From: CAYJRR01 sp964372275 [NCBI: uncultured bacterium]
GTDB taxonomy: Bacteria > CAYJRR01
Direction of reading: 5' to 3'
NCBI GenBank assembly: GCA_964372275.1
Contig: CAYJRR010000015.1
Location: 3,074 to 34,104 of the forward strand
DNA: 31,031 nucleotides
Shown: piece by piece, positions 21,452-29,960 of the stretch
How positions within the stretch are numbered: the stretch's first letter is position 1
How the letters are laid out: every line of letters begins with the position of its first letter
Position numbers and translations under genes: made by a program
Notes under the pieces: model-generated
Seen by the model: only the letters and a program-made list of their open reading frames with translations
What the model was told of the DNA's origin: nothing
Databases searched by the model: none

Positions 21452-22704
21452 GCCGGACGCTCCTCCAGCGCCTTCGCCGCCAGGAGCGCGAATCGACCGC
21501 CGCCGCGCACCTCCGACGCGCGACGGAAGAGGTCGCGACGCCTCTCCGACTCCCCCGCCGCCGACGCCACCTCTCCGAGGTGGTAGAGGGTCTCCGCCAG
21601 CACCCGGCGGTTCTCGCGTCCGTCGGCGCTGCGCGCGAGCGCCTCCTCCAGCCGCGTCGACGCCTGCGCGTATTCCCGTCGCGCGATCAGCACCAGGGCC
21701 ATCGCATTCAATCCCTGGGGCCCGTCCTCGATCTCCACGCAGCGGAGCGCCGTCTCGAGCGCCCGTGTCCGGTCGCCGTCCGTCCCGCGGCGCGCCAGCG
21801 CCTCGGCGAGATCGCGGAGGAGCGGAAAGCGCGAACGCTCGGGGACCTGGTCGAGGGCAAGGCCGTCGAGAAACCGGATCGCTTCGTCGTCGCGGCCCGA
21901 ACCGACCAGGAGCGCGGAGCGGTTGATGTCGTAGGCGACGCGGAACTCCGCCGGAAGGGCGCCGGCATCGATCCGCGTGAGACGCCGTTCGGCCGCGTCG
22001 TAGTCCCCTTTCGCCAGGTAGGCGGACGCGACGTTGAGGTCGACCACGATCCCCATCTCCACCCGGCCGGTGTGCGCGGCGCGGTCGATCCGGTCGAAGG
22101 TGGCGATCGCTTCGTCGTATTCGCCGCGCATCACGTGGAGCGCGCCCAGCGAGAGCAGCAGGGTGTCGCGCCGCGCGGGATCGGTCTCCTCCGTCGTCCG
22201 CTCCTCGATCAGCTTCGCCAACGACTCGTGGTCCTTGAGCTCCAGCGCCCGCCGGATCCGCGTCGCTCCCGGCGCCGGCCGGAGCACGTCGCGCAACGAC
22301 CCGAAGAACCGCCGGCGGTAGAGGAAGACGCCGGCCGCGATCACCGCGAGCAGCATCGCCGTCGAGGTGACGAACGACGAGCCGGTCCGCGCGGCGGCGA
22401 AGAGCGTGATCACGAACGCCAGGGCGAAGGCGACCCGCCACGGATTGGCGGCGTCGTCCCGGCGCTCGTCGAGCGCGGCGTCGGCGGCCGGGAGCCGGGT
22501 CATCGTCACCGCCGCGTCCGCCGCGAACAGCGACGCGCCGAACAGGAAGAGCCAGACGACGTACTGCGTGTCGGGCGGGAAGACGCGGGAGGAGGTCGAG
22601 CCGACGACGATCAGGAGCGCCGCGAGCGTCAGCGAGGTCAGCCCCTGGCGGAGGCGTGGATCGCGGTCCGTCCGCCGCGGAACGTTCGGGCGGGGCTCCG
22701 TCAC
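21448..22704 (-). CDS. membrane-anchored TPR-repeat protein between bioA and bioD
   Basis: A 418-residue protein with four predicted transmembrane helices in its first 130 residues (near 22-38, 49-66, 91-105 and 112-128), followed by a soluble region built of TPR-like helical pairs (about 150-410). Examples are TLLLSLGALHVMRGEYDEAIATFDRI, LNVASAYLAKGDYDAAERRL and TLYHLGEVASAAGE near the end. TPRs mediate protein contacts; a link to biotin synthesis is not known and is only implied by position. The start is GTG at 22704, overlapping the bioA stop (GTGA), and the stop overlaps the bioD start (ATGA), so the order bioA-TPR-bioD is translationally coupled. The soluble part probably faces the cytoplasm or periplasm; the sequence does not settle which. 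Confidence 0.83.
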   Translation of the reverse strand: MTEPRPNVPRRTDRDPRLRQGLTSLTLAALLIVVGSTSSRVFPPDTQYVVWLFLFGASLFAADAAVTMTRLPAADAALDERRDDAANPWRVAFALAFVITLFAAARTGSSFVTSTAMLLAVIAAGVFLYRRRFFGSLRDVLRPAPGATRIRRALELKDHESLAKLIEERTTEETDPARRDTLLLSLGALHVMRGEYDEAIATFDRIDRAAHTGRVEMGIVVDLNVASAYLAKGDYDAAERRLTRIDAGALPAEFRVAYDINRSALLVGSGRDDEAIRFLDGLALDQVPERSRFPLLRDLAEALARRGTDGDRTRALETALRCVEIEDGPQGLNAMALVLIARREYAQASTRLEEALARSADGRENRRVLAETLYHLGEVASAAGESERRRDLFRRASEVRGGGRFALLAAKALEERPA

Positions 22705-24107
22705 GCCCCCCCCGACGTGGCGCGGTCGATCCCGTGTGCCGCCGCGTCGACCAGGCGCTCGATCTCGTCGTCGGCGATCGACAACGGCGGGTTGAGCACC
22801 ACCACGTTCCCGAGCGGACGGAGCAGGACCCCTCGCTCCCGCGCGGCCATGCAGGCGCGCGCGCCGATCCGTCGGGCCCACGGATACTCGGGTGGAACCT
22901 CCCCCCTCGGTCTGCGCTCCGGCACCAGTTCGATCCCGACCAGGAATCCGAGCTGCCGCACCTCTGCCACGTGCGGATGGTCCGCGAGGCCGGAGAGCCT
23001 CCGCGCGAGGAGGTCCACCTTCCCGCGGCTCCGCTCGAGGATGCGCTCCGACTCGAACAGGGCGAGGGAAGCGATCGCCACCGCCGCCGCCAGCGGATTC
23101 CCGGTGAAGGTGTGGCCGTGGAAGAAGGTGCGGCGATCCTCGTGCGTCCCCAGGAAGGCCTCGTACACCGCCTCGGTGCAAAGGGTCGCGGCGAGCGGGA
23201 GGTAGCCCCCGGAGATCCCCTTCGCCAGGCACAACAGATCGGGTACGACGCCGGCGGAGTCGACGGCCCACATCGGTCCGGTGCGGCCGAAGCCGGTCGC
23301 GACCTCGTCGGCGATCAGCAGCGCCCCGTGCCGATCGCACAGCTCGCGCAGGCGGACCAGGTAGGACGGGGGGGAGACGAGGATCCCGCCGGCCCCCTGC
23401 ACGCGCGGCTCGACCACCAGCGCGGCGATCTCGTCGCCGTGGCGCTCGAACAGGCGCTCCATCGCCCGCAAGCAGCCCTCCAGGCAGCGCTCCGGCGGCT
23501 CGCCGCACGGTGGCCGCAGCGGGTAGGGGTTCGGCGCCTCCAGCGCCTCGAACAGGAGCGGACGGAAGGCCGCGTGGAACAGGTCGATCCCTCCGATCGA
23601 GACCGCCCCGAGCGTATCGCCGTGGTAGCCGTCCTTCAGCCGCACGAAGCGCCGCCTCTCCGGCCGGCCGCGGAGCTGCCAGTAGCGGAACGCCATCTTC
23701 ACCGCCACCTCGACCGCGGTCGAGCCGTTGTCCGAGTAGAAGACGCGCGTGAGGCGGCGCGCGCCGTCCGTTCCCGCACGTGCCCCCCCGCGCGGCGCGG
23801 CGTCCACCAGCCGTTTCGCCAGCTCGATCGCCGGCACGTTCGACAGCCCGAGCAGCGTCGAGTGGGCGATGCGCCCCGCCTGCCGAGTTAACGCCTCGTC
23901 GAGCTCGCGCTTGCGGTGGCCGTGGACGTTGGTCCAGATCGAGCCGACACCGTCGAGCCAGCGCCGGCCCTGGGTGTCGACCAGGGTGCAGCCCTCCCCC
24001 GACTCGATCACCACCGGGTCGGCCGACTCCCAGTCCCGCATCTGGGTGAACGGGTGCCAGAGGTGGCGGCGGTCCCAGGCGGATAGCTCGGCGGCGGTCG
24101 GCGCCAT
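22701..24107 (-). CDS. bioA: adenosylmethionine-8-amino-7-oxononanoate aminotransferase
   Basis: A 468-residue class-III aminotransferase that makes 7,8-diaminopelargonate, with S-adenosylmethionine as the usual amino donor. BioA motifs are HPFTQM (18-23), IWTNVHGH, YSDNGSTAVEVAVKMA, DGYHGDTLGA, VVEPRVQGAGG, IADEVATGFGRTG and LAKGISGGYLPLAAT. The PLP lysine is Lys296. It is a little longer than usual, with a Gly/Arg/Ala-rich insert at about 105-118. It lies 27 bp after the porin gene on the same strand and is coupled to the TPR gene. Confidence 0.94.
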   Translation of the reverse strand: MAPTAAELSAWDRRHLWHPFTQMRDWESADPVVIESGEGCTLVDTQGRRWLDGVGSIWTNVHGHRKRELDEALTRQAGRIAHSTLLGLSNVPAIELAKRLVDAAPRGGARAGTDGARRLTRVFYSDNGSTAVEVAVKMAFRYWQLRGRPERRRFVRLKDGYHGDTLGAVSIGGIDLFHAAFRPLLFEALEAPNPYPLRPPCGEPPERCLEGCLRAMERLFERHGDEIAALVVEPRVQGAGGILVSPPSYLVRLRELCDRHGALLIADEVATGFGRTGPMWAVDSAGVVPDLLCLAKGISGGYLPLAATLCTEAVYEAFLGTHEDRRTFFHGHTFTGNPLAAAVAIASLALFESERILERSRGKVDLLARRLSGLADHPHVAEVRQLGFLVGIELVPERRPRGEVPPEYPWARRIGARACMAARERGVLLRPLGNVVVLNPPLSIADDEIERLVDAAAHGIDRATSGGA

Positions 24108-24134
24108 GACCGCCTCGACGCTACATCGCCGCGG

Positions 24135-25496
24135 TCAGAACTTCACCTGCAACGCCGCCGTGAGCACACCGTGCATCTTGTCTTCGAAGGTGGTGACCCC
24201 GCTGGGGTTTTCGATCCCGGCCACCAGCCCCTTGCGAAAGGTGTAGGCCAAGCGCCCGAGCGCGCGGCGCTTCACGATGCGGAAGTTCAGACCAACGGTG
24301 GCGCCGCTGGTCCAGTCGGGGACCCCGAGCGGGTTCTTGAAGTCCTTCCCCTGGGAGAGCTCCCGGTAATCGCCGCGGAGATACGGCGTGTAGGCCCCCC
24401 CCTTCGCCTCGTAGCCGGCCATGGCGTAGGTGGAGATGCTGGTCGCCGTCCCGCGGCCGACCTGCGGAACGAGGATGTCCTGCGGATCGCCGACGAAGGT
24501 CGTCTTGGCGAAGGTCGTCTCGTTCGCGAAGACGTAGGGGCCGAACCTCGCCTCGACGTCGTAGGAGGTGCGGGTGAAGTAGGTCCGCTGCTCGTGGATC
24601 TCCACGTATTGCTGGAAGTCCTCCGAGACGCCGAACAGCCGGGAGCGGTCCTCCCCGCTGATCACGGTCGCTCCGACGCGCAGCTTGTAATTGTCCCTGT
24701 CGAGGAAGGACGCAACCCGGCCGAGGGCGTCCTTGCCGTTGTCGACGTCGATCCGGTTCCCGCCGAGCCCGTTGGTCGCCCCGAACGAATAGTCGAGCGG
24801 GCCGGCCTGCGCTTCGAAAAGAACGCCGAGGTCGCGTACGTCGTTCCCGGCCAGGAGAGCGGCGTTCAACGATCGGTCGAGCGGCATCAGGTTCCGCTCG
24901 TCGGTCCGCGCCTCGTAGCCGGCGGGGCGGAGGAACTGGCCCGCCTTGACCCGCATGAACGTCGAGAAGTCCCACACTACGTACGCGTCACGGAGCGCGG
25001 CCACGGTGCGGGGCTGCGCGCCGAGGGTGGGGATCAGGTCGGTCAGCTCGATCGAGGCGTGGTAGCGGAGGAGCTTGTGGGCCTTTCCGTCCAGCTCGAT
25101 CCGCGCGAACTGCGTCGAGAACGTGTTGGCCGACTTGTAGGTGCCGGCGCCGTCGGCGATGTCGTAGCGGGTGGTGATCCACCCGGAGAGCGTGGGGCCC
25201 TCGACCCCCGATCCCTCCTCCGGGTCCGGCCCCTCCGACTCGGGCCCCAGGATCGGCTCGTCGGCCGTGCGGTCCCCCTCCTCCGGCTCGGCCGGCGTGG
25301 CGGTGGGGCTGGCGACCGGCTCTGCGGTCGCGGTCGGCGTCGCCTCGGGCGCCGGCGTCGCCTCGGGTGGCGGCGCTTCGCTCGCGCCCGGCACCGGCGT
25401 GGGCGTCGGGGACGCGCTCGCGGATTGCGCGTGGGCGGGGCCGGCGGTCAGAAGCAGGCTTCCGCACAAGACGGCGTGCACCAATCGGACGGACAT
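24135..25496 (-). CDS. outer-membrane beta-barrel porin-like protein
   Basis: A 453-residue protein with a signal peptide cleaved near AHAQS (LCGSLLLTAGPAHA). A low-complexity Pro/Ala/Thr/Glu-rich linker follows (about 25-97), then a beta-rich region of alternating aromatic strands (GWITTRYDIAD, FARIELDG, VWDFSTFMRVKAGQFLRPAGY, ARFGPYVFANETTF) ending in V-K-F. A terminal Phe is the usual outer-membrane assembly signal. The segment F-M-R-V-K-A-G-Q-F-L-R-P resembles phosphate-selective porins O/P. The ATG at 25496 has GAGGAGAG five bases upstream. Substrate unknown. The linker could cross the periplasm or bind peptidoglycan. Confidence 0.85.
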   Translation of the reverse strand: MSVRLVHAVLCGSLLLTAGPAHAQSASASPTPTPVPGASEAPPPEATPAPEATPTATAEPVASPTATPAEPEEGDRTADEPILGPESEGPDPEEGSGVEGPTLSGWITTRYDIADGAGTYKSANTFSTQFARIELDGKAHKLLRYHASIELTDLIPTLGAQPRTVAALRDAYVVWDFSTFMRVKAGQFLRPAGYEARTDERNLMPLDRSLNAALLAGNDVRDLGVLFEAQAGPLDYSFGATNGLGGNRIDVDNGKDALGRVASFLDRDNYKLRVGATVISGEDRSRLFGVSEDFQQYVEIHEQRTYFTRTSYDVEARFGPYVFANETTFAKTTFVGDPQDILVPQVGRGTATSISTYAMAGYEAKGGAYTPYLRGDYRELSQGKDFKNPLGVPDWTSGATVGLNFRIVKRRALGRLAYTFRKGLVAGIENPSGVTTFEDKMHGVLTAALQVKF

Positions 25497-25605
25497 GAAG
25501 ACTCTCCTCGAATGCAATGCGCGGATGGATGCCGCGGCTGCGCGACCGGACCCTACCCAATCGGGCGCCCGTTCGTCGAGGGGGGAGATCCCCGGGACTC
25601 CACCG

Positions 25606-27228
25606 CTACCCGCGCGTGAGCTCGTCGACCAACTCCGGGGCGCGCGCCTCGAGCCAACGAGACGCGATCTCGAGCGCGACGTACAGCAGCACCGCCCCCC
25701 CGGCGAAGGCGAGCAGCGTTCCGGCGAGCTGGCCGCCCGTGCCACGAAGGAATCGGCCGCCGAGGATCGTCGCCGCCGGTGGAAGGATGAGCACGCCGAG
25801 CACCAGCTGCGAGAGACCGGCGACGATCGAACGGGCGCTCGTCTTCTTCTGCACGCCGTGCGCGATCCGGTAGGGAAGTCTCACCGAGAGCAGCACCCCG
25901 CCCGACGCGATCCAGCACCAGACGGCGAGCCACCCGGCGGCGGCGAGCGCAATCTCCCGGGGCGAGGCCCCTCCCGAACGGAACGAGAGCGCTGCCAGAA
26001 AGAGGGCGAGTTGCGCGACTCCGATCGGGATGCGCGCCAGGAGCTTTCCGATGAGCCATCGCGCAGGCGACACCGGCGCCAGCACCAGGGCGGCGACCGC
26101 CGCGTGATCGGCGCCGAACAGGTTGGCGATCAGCGGCGAGTAGAAAAGGAGGTGGGCGGAAAGGGCCGCCGCCGGCAGCCGCCACTCCATCCAGCGCGAA
26201 TCGACCGGCCCCACGCGCCCCAGCACCATCCCCAGTACCACCGGTACGAACATCAGCGCCCAGAGAGCCGGGATCCGCGCGAGCGTCCGCAGGTCGGCGA
26301 CCGCCACGCCGAGGACCGGATCCGACACGCGTTCGAGCCACCGGCCGGCTCGTCTCGGGCGTGCCCGCATCGCCCTTGTGCCGCCCCCCGTCTCGCCGTC
26401 GAGGATCCGCCCGGTGACGCGGCGCTGGGCCCACAGGGCGACGACCGCCCAGGCCCCGAGCACCGAGAGATCGAAGAGCGTCGCGAGACCCGAGGTCCCG
26501 GACGCCAGTCGCGCGGCGGCCCCGGGGAAGGTCGCCTGCACCAGCGACAGGATCGGGATCCCGGCCCCCGTCCCCGTCGCGACGCGCTCCTCGATCACGA
26601 TGCTGGAGCCTCCGGCGATCATCAGCAACGCGACGATGCACAACAGCGCCACCTCCCTCGCCCGGCGCCCGCCGATCGCCACCGCGCCGAACGCGGCCCG
26701 AGCCAACGCCACGGCGGTGAGGTAGGCGGTCGGGACGGCGACGAGCGCGGCCGCGGCGGACAGGACCCGGCCGTGGACGACATGACCGAACGCCGCTCCG
26801 ACCGCCACCCCGGCCGTCGACGGTAGGACGAACAGGCCGGTCGGCGTCAGCGCCGCCGAGAGCAGGTCGAGCCGCAGCAGGCGTGCGCGGGAGATCGGGA
26901 AGAGTTGCAGAAGGACGAGATCGCCGCTTGCCCCCTCCTGGTCGACCACCCCTTCGATCAGCAGCAGGAAGGCCGAAACGCCGAGCAGACCGGCCACGAA
27001 CCAACCGCGGATCGAGACCGGCTCCTCGACGACGGCGCAGGCGACGAGGGCCCCCACGCCCATCGCGACCGACACCAGCGCCGTCGAGACGGCGAGGATC
27101 GTCCCCAGGGCGGCGCGCACCGGGTCGGCACGCAGCGCATGACTGAACGCGTTCCGCATCGACCGAAGCTGGGCGCGGACGATCGCCCCGGCCGGGGAGA
27201 CCACCGGTCCGGCCTCGGTCTCGCTCAT
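25606..27228 (-). CDS. ABC-2-type transporter permease
   Basis: A 540-residue polytopic membrane protein with roughly 12 transmembrane segments in two halves, split by a basic cytoplasmic loop near residues 265-310 (RRVTGRILDGETGGG... RARPRRAGRWLERV). It has no ATP-binding motifs; its partner ATPase is encoded directly upstream with a four-base ATGA overlap. The order and topology fit an ABC-2 exporter. The two-half arrangement is longer than a common ABC-2 permease. The ATG at 27228 (MSETEAG) is the coupled start. The exported substrate cannot be told. A 109-bp gap separates it from the porin on the same strand. Confidence 0.85.
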   Translation of the reverse strand: MSETEAGPVVSPAGAIVRAQLRSMRNAFSHALRADPVRAALGTILAVSTALVSVAMGVGALVACAVVEEPVSIRGWFVAGLLGVSAFLLLIEGVVDQEGASGDLVLLQLFPISRARLLRLDLLSAALTPTGLFVLPSTAGVAVGAAFGHVVHGRVLSAAAALVAVPTAYLTAVALARAAFGAVAIGGRRAREVALLCIVALLMIAGGSSIVIEERVATGTGAGIPILSLVQATFPGAAARLASGTSGLATLFDLSVLGAWAVVALWAQRRVTGRILDGETGGGTRAMRARPRRAGRWLERVSDPVLGVAVADLRTLARIPALWALMFVPVVLGMVLGRVGPVDSRWMEWRLPAAALSAHLLFYSPLIANLFGADHAAVAALVLAPVSPARWLIGKLLARIPIGVAQLALFLAALSFRSGGASPREIALAAAGWLAVWCWIASGGVLLSVRLPYRIAHGVQKKTSARSIVAGLSQLVLGVLILPPAATILGGRFLRGTGGQLAGTLLAFAGGAVLLYVALEIASRWLEARAPELVDELTRG

Positions 27229-27986
27229 CCGATCCAACTCAGGGCGGAGGCCTCCCGCGTTCCGCCGACGGTGCGCAAGAAGACCTCCTCCAAGGTGCCG
27301 TCTCGCCGGAGATCGGAAAGCGTTCCGGCGACAAGCAGCCTGCCGCGGGCCAGGATCGCCACGTCGGTGCAGAGCCGTTCCACGATCTCCAGCACGTGGC
27401 TGGTCAGGAAGACGGTGATCTCGCGGCGGGCGAGCGATTGCAGCAGCTCGCGGATGGTGCGCGCCGCGACCGGGTCGATCCCTTCGAACGGCTCGTCGAG
27501 GAACAGGACCCGCGGACCGTGGAGCAACGCTCCGGAGAGGGCGATCTTCTTCCGCATGCCGTGGCTGTAGTCGGCGATCAGCTTGTCGGCGTCGGGCGCG
27601 AGGTCGAGCAGCTCCAACAGCTCCTCCGAGCGGCGGCCGATCTCCCCTTCGCGGAGGCCGTGCATCCGGCCGCAGAAGGTGAGGTACTCGCGCCCGGAAA
27701 GCCGCTCGAACAGCGGCACGCCGTCGGGGATCACGCCGACTGCGCGGCGGGATTCGACTCCACGTGACCATGGATCGATCCCCAGGATCCGTACCGAGCC
27801 GGCCGTCGGCCGGAGCAGGCCCACCATCATCCGCACCGTGGTCGACTTCCCGGCGCCGTTGGGCCCCAGGAAGCCGAAGAGCGAGCCGCGCGGTACGCGC
27901 AGCGACAGCGCGTCGACGGCGACCACCTCGCCGAACCGCTTGGTCAGCCCCTCCACCTCGAGCGCGGGCGCCTGCGGCGCGGACAT
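27225..27986 (-). CDS. ABC transporter ATP-binding protein
   Basis: A 253-residue ATPase of the ABC-2 exporter type. Walker A is GPNGAGKST (41-49), the signature region is Y-S-H-G-M-R-K-K (LSGGQ-like, as in many ABC-2 ATPases), Walker B is RVLFLDEP, and the switch His follows in LTSH. It powers the adjacent permease. I chose the ATG at 27986 (MSAPQAP); a GTG four codons upstream at 27998 is possible. Neither has a strong Shine-Dalgarno. It is the first gene of this pair, divergent from a small exported protein 226 bp away. Confidence 0.93.
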   Translation of the reverse strand: MSAPQAPALEVEGLTKRFGEVVAVDALSLRVPRGSLFGFLGPNGAGKSTTVRMMVGLLRPTAGSVRILGIDPWSRGVESRRAVGVIPDGVPLFERLSGREYLTFCGRMHGLREGEIGRRSEELLELLDLAPDADKLIADYSHGMRKKIALSGALLHGPRVLFLDEPFEGIDPVAARTIRELLQSLARREITVFLTSHVLEIVERLCTDVAILARGRLLVAGTLSDLRRDGTLEEVFLRTVGGTREASALSWIG

Positions 27987-28212
27987 GCGGGAAGCCACGC
28001 TACCCCAAGCCCGGGGCCGGCGCCAGGCCGGAAGCGAGCCGCGGTGAGCCAGGCCGATGCACGTTCGCCACCAACGTCCCAGCGCCCGTGGTTACAACCT
28101 GTCCCGCTTCCCCATGGCCACCGGCCCCTCCTCCCACAGGATCGGCTACTTGAGGTCGCGCGATCGTGGTCCAACCCTTGCTCGCGCGGCGCGTCTCCGG
28201 AGGGATCCGTTG

Positions 28213-28722
28213 GTGCGAGCCACTCGTCTTTCGTGGATGGCAGTCCTGATGCTCATGGCCTCGGGGAACGCCCGCGCGGACTGCGATCCGACGCCCGGGT
28301 GGTCGTTGCAGCCGCTCTCGGATGCCGCGCTGGAGGCCGCGGAGTGGCATCGAAAATGGGACGAAGACGCCGCCGCGGCCGCAGCCCGGGGTCCGGAGGG
28401 TGCCCGGGAATGGGCGGCGTTCCGGACTCGGGAACTCGAACGGGATCGCCGGCGTCACGAGGAGCGTGTGGAGCAGATGACTCCGCAGGCGATCCTGCAG
28501 GTCCATGGTCCGACGCTCGCGTACGACGCGAATCGCGACGCCGCCTACGCCTTGCGCGAGGCGATTCGAACGGCCCGCGGCGGCGCGGTGTCCGTACGGC
28601 GCCCCATCCACGGCGTCGCGTGGCAGTACCCGACGACCGCGGAGGCCGAGCGCAAGCTCGCCGAGCTGGACGCCGAAGCGGCCACCCTTCACCCGCTGGC
28701 GTACCCCCGTCCGACGCGCTAA
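28213..28722 (+). CDS. small exported protein of unknown function
   Basis: I do not recognise a family. The 169-residue product has a signal peptide (RATRLSWMAVLMLMASGNARA, cleavage before DC) and a mature part rich in charged and Ala residues, with a coiled-coil-like stretch (AAEWHRKWDEDAAAA and RTRELERDRRRHEERVEQM). The GTG at 28213 is chosen because GGAGGG (28199-28204) lies eight bases upstream and the signal follows directly; the track of upstream codons would place 50 Arg-rich residues before it. It is the only + strand gene in the 20-31 kb block, and its TAA overlaps the convergent bioF stop by four bases. Confidence 0.7.
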   Translation: MRATRLSWMAVLMLMASGNARADCDPTPGWSLQPLSDAALEAAEWHRKWDEDAAAAAARGPEGAREWAAFRTRELERDRRRHEERVEQMTPQAILQVHGPTLAYDANRDAAYALREAIRTARGGAVSVRRPIHGVAWQYPTTAEAERKLAELDAEAATLHPLAYPRPTR

Positions 28723-29948
28723 CCGCCGACGGCGCGCGCCATGGGGCGCAACGCCGAAAACGCGGTGGCAATGCGATCGATCCGCGCCTCGTCGAAGTCG
28801 GCCGTGATCGACAGCCGCAGGCGGCACGTCCCGGGGGCCACCGTCGGCGGCCGGATCCCCTGGCAGTAGATCCCCTGCTCGAGGAGGCGCGCCGACGCCT
28901 CCATCGTCGCGCCGGCGTCGTGGAGCATCACCGGGACGATCTGCGCGCGGGCCGGTCCCAGTGACCATCCCTGGACCTCGAGCGCCCCTCGCAGGCGTGC
29001 GGCCGCCGCGCGCAGACGCTCGCGCCGACCGGGCTCCGCGCGGGAGAGGGCGATGGCGGCCTCGGCTGCCGCCGCGGCCGAGGGCGGTAGGGCGGTGGTG
29101 AAGATGAAGCCGCGCGCCCGCGAGGTGAGGAGCTCCACGATCTCCGGGGCCGCGGCGATGAAGGCCCCGTAGCTGCCGAACGCCTTCCCAAAGGTGCCCA
29201 TCCGCACCAGGTTCGGATCGTCCTCCGGCAGCCCGGACGCGGCGGAGCCGCCCCGTCCATCCGGCCCCAGAACGCCGATCGCGTGCGCCTCGTCGACGTA
29301 GAGGATCGCGCCATGGAGTCGAGCGGCGTCGAACAGCGCGTCCAGCGGCGCGAGGTCGCCGTCCATCGAGAAAAGACTCTCGGTGACGACGACCTTGCGG
29401 CGCGCGCGCGATCGGGCGAGCACTTCGGCGATCGCACGCGCGTCTCCATGGGGGGTGACGACCACCTTCGCGCGCGCCAAGCGGCATCCGTCGATGAGGC
29501 TGGCGTGGTTCAACGCGTCGGAGACGATGAGCCCCCCCTCCCCGGCCAGGACCGCGAGGGCGCTGAGATTGGCGTGGAAGCCGGAGGAGAAGAGGAGCGC
29601 GGCGGGACCCCGCGTGGCCGCCGCGGACCCTCGGGAGCCGACCGGCGGCACGATGGAGAGGAAACGACGAACGGCCGCCTCCAGTCGCGCGTGCGGCGTC
29701 GAGTTGCCGACGATCAACCGCGCCGCCCCCGCGCCGTTGCCGAAACGGTCCAGCGCCTCCTTCGCCGCCGCCACCACCGCGGGGTGCGAGGCCAGGCCCA
29801 GGTAGTCGTTGGAACAGGCGTTCAACACCCGCCGCCCGTCGAGCTCGATCTCGGGACCCTGCGGCGACGAGACTTCACGCAACCGGCGCGCGAGACCCGC
29901 CACGCGCAAGCCGGTCAACTCCGCGCGCAGCTCGTCGAGCGTGGACAT
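28719..29948 (-). CDS. bioF: 8-amino-7-oxononanoate synthase
   Basis: A 409-residue PLP enzyme of the alpha-oxoamine synthase family that condenses a pimeloyl thioester with L-alanine. Motifs are NACSNDYLGLA (43-53), GNGAGAARLIVGNS, LLFSSGFHANLSAL, DALNHASLIDGCRLA, TESLFSMDGDLAPLD, YVDEAHAIGVLG (Asp219), and the PLP lysine Lys255 in TFGKAFGSYG. It is slightly longer than usual because of an Ala/Gly-rich insert near 100-116. The start lies 12 bp after the bioB stop, so bioB-bioF is an operon. Confidence 0.95.
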   Translation of the reverse strand: MSTLDELRAELTGLRVAGLARRLREVSSPQGPEIELDGRRVLNACSNDYLGLASHPAVVAAAKEALDRFGNGAGAARLIVGNSTPHARLEAAVRRFLSIVPPVGSRGSAAATRGPAALLFSSGFHANLSALAVLAGEGGLIVSDALNHASLIDGCRLARAKVVVTPHGDARAIAEVLARSRARRKVVVTESLFSMDGDLAPLDALFDAARLHGAILYVDEAHAIGVLGPDGRGGSAASGLPEDDPNLVRMGTFGKAFGSYGAFIAAAPEIVELLTSRARGFIFTTALPPSAAAAAEAAIALSRAEPGRRERLRAAAARLRGALEVQGWSLGPARAQIVPVMLHDAGATMEASARLLEQGIYCQGIRPPTVAPGTCRLRLSITADFDEARIDRIATAFSALRPMARAVGG

Positions 29949-29960
29949 CGCCGGCGTACC

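Noticed and set aside
24395-24402. C8 run in the porin gene as a phase-variation tract
   Set aside because: Runs of seven to eight C occur in several housekeeping genes here (bioA, bioB, bioD, bioF), so this one is within background.
25572-25600. Intrinsic terminator after the ABC permease gene
   Set aside because: A GGGG...CCCC pairing is possible near here but the stem is short and no T-run follows on the minus strand.
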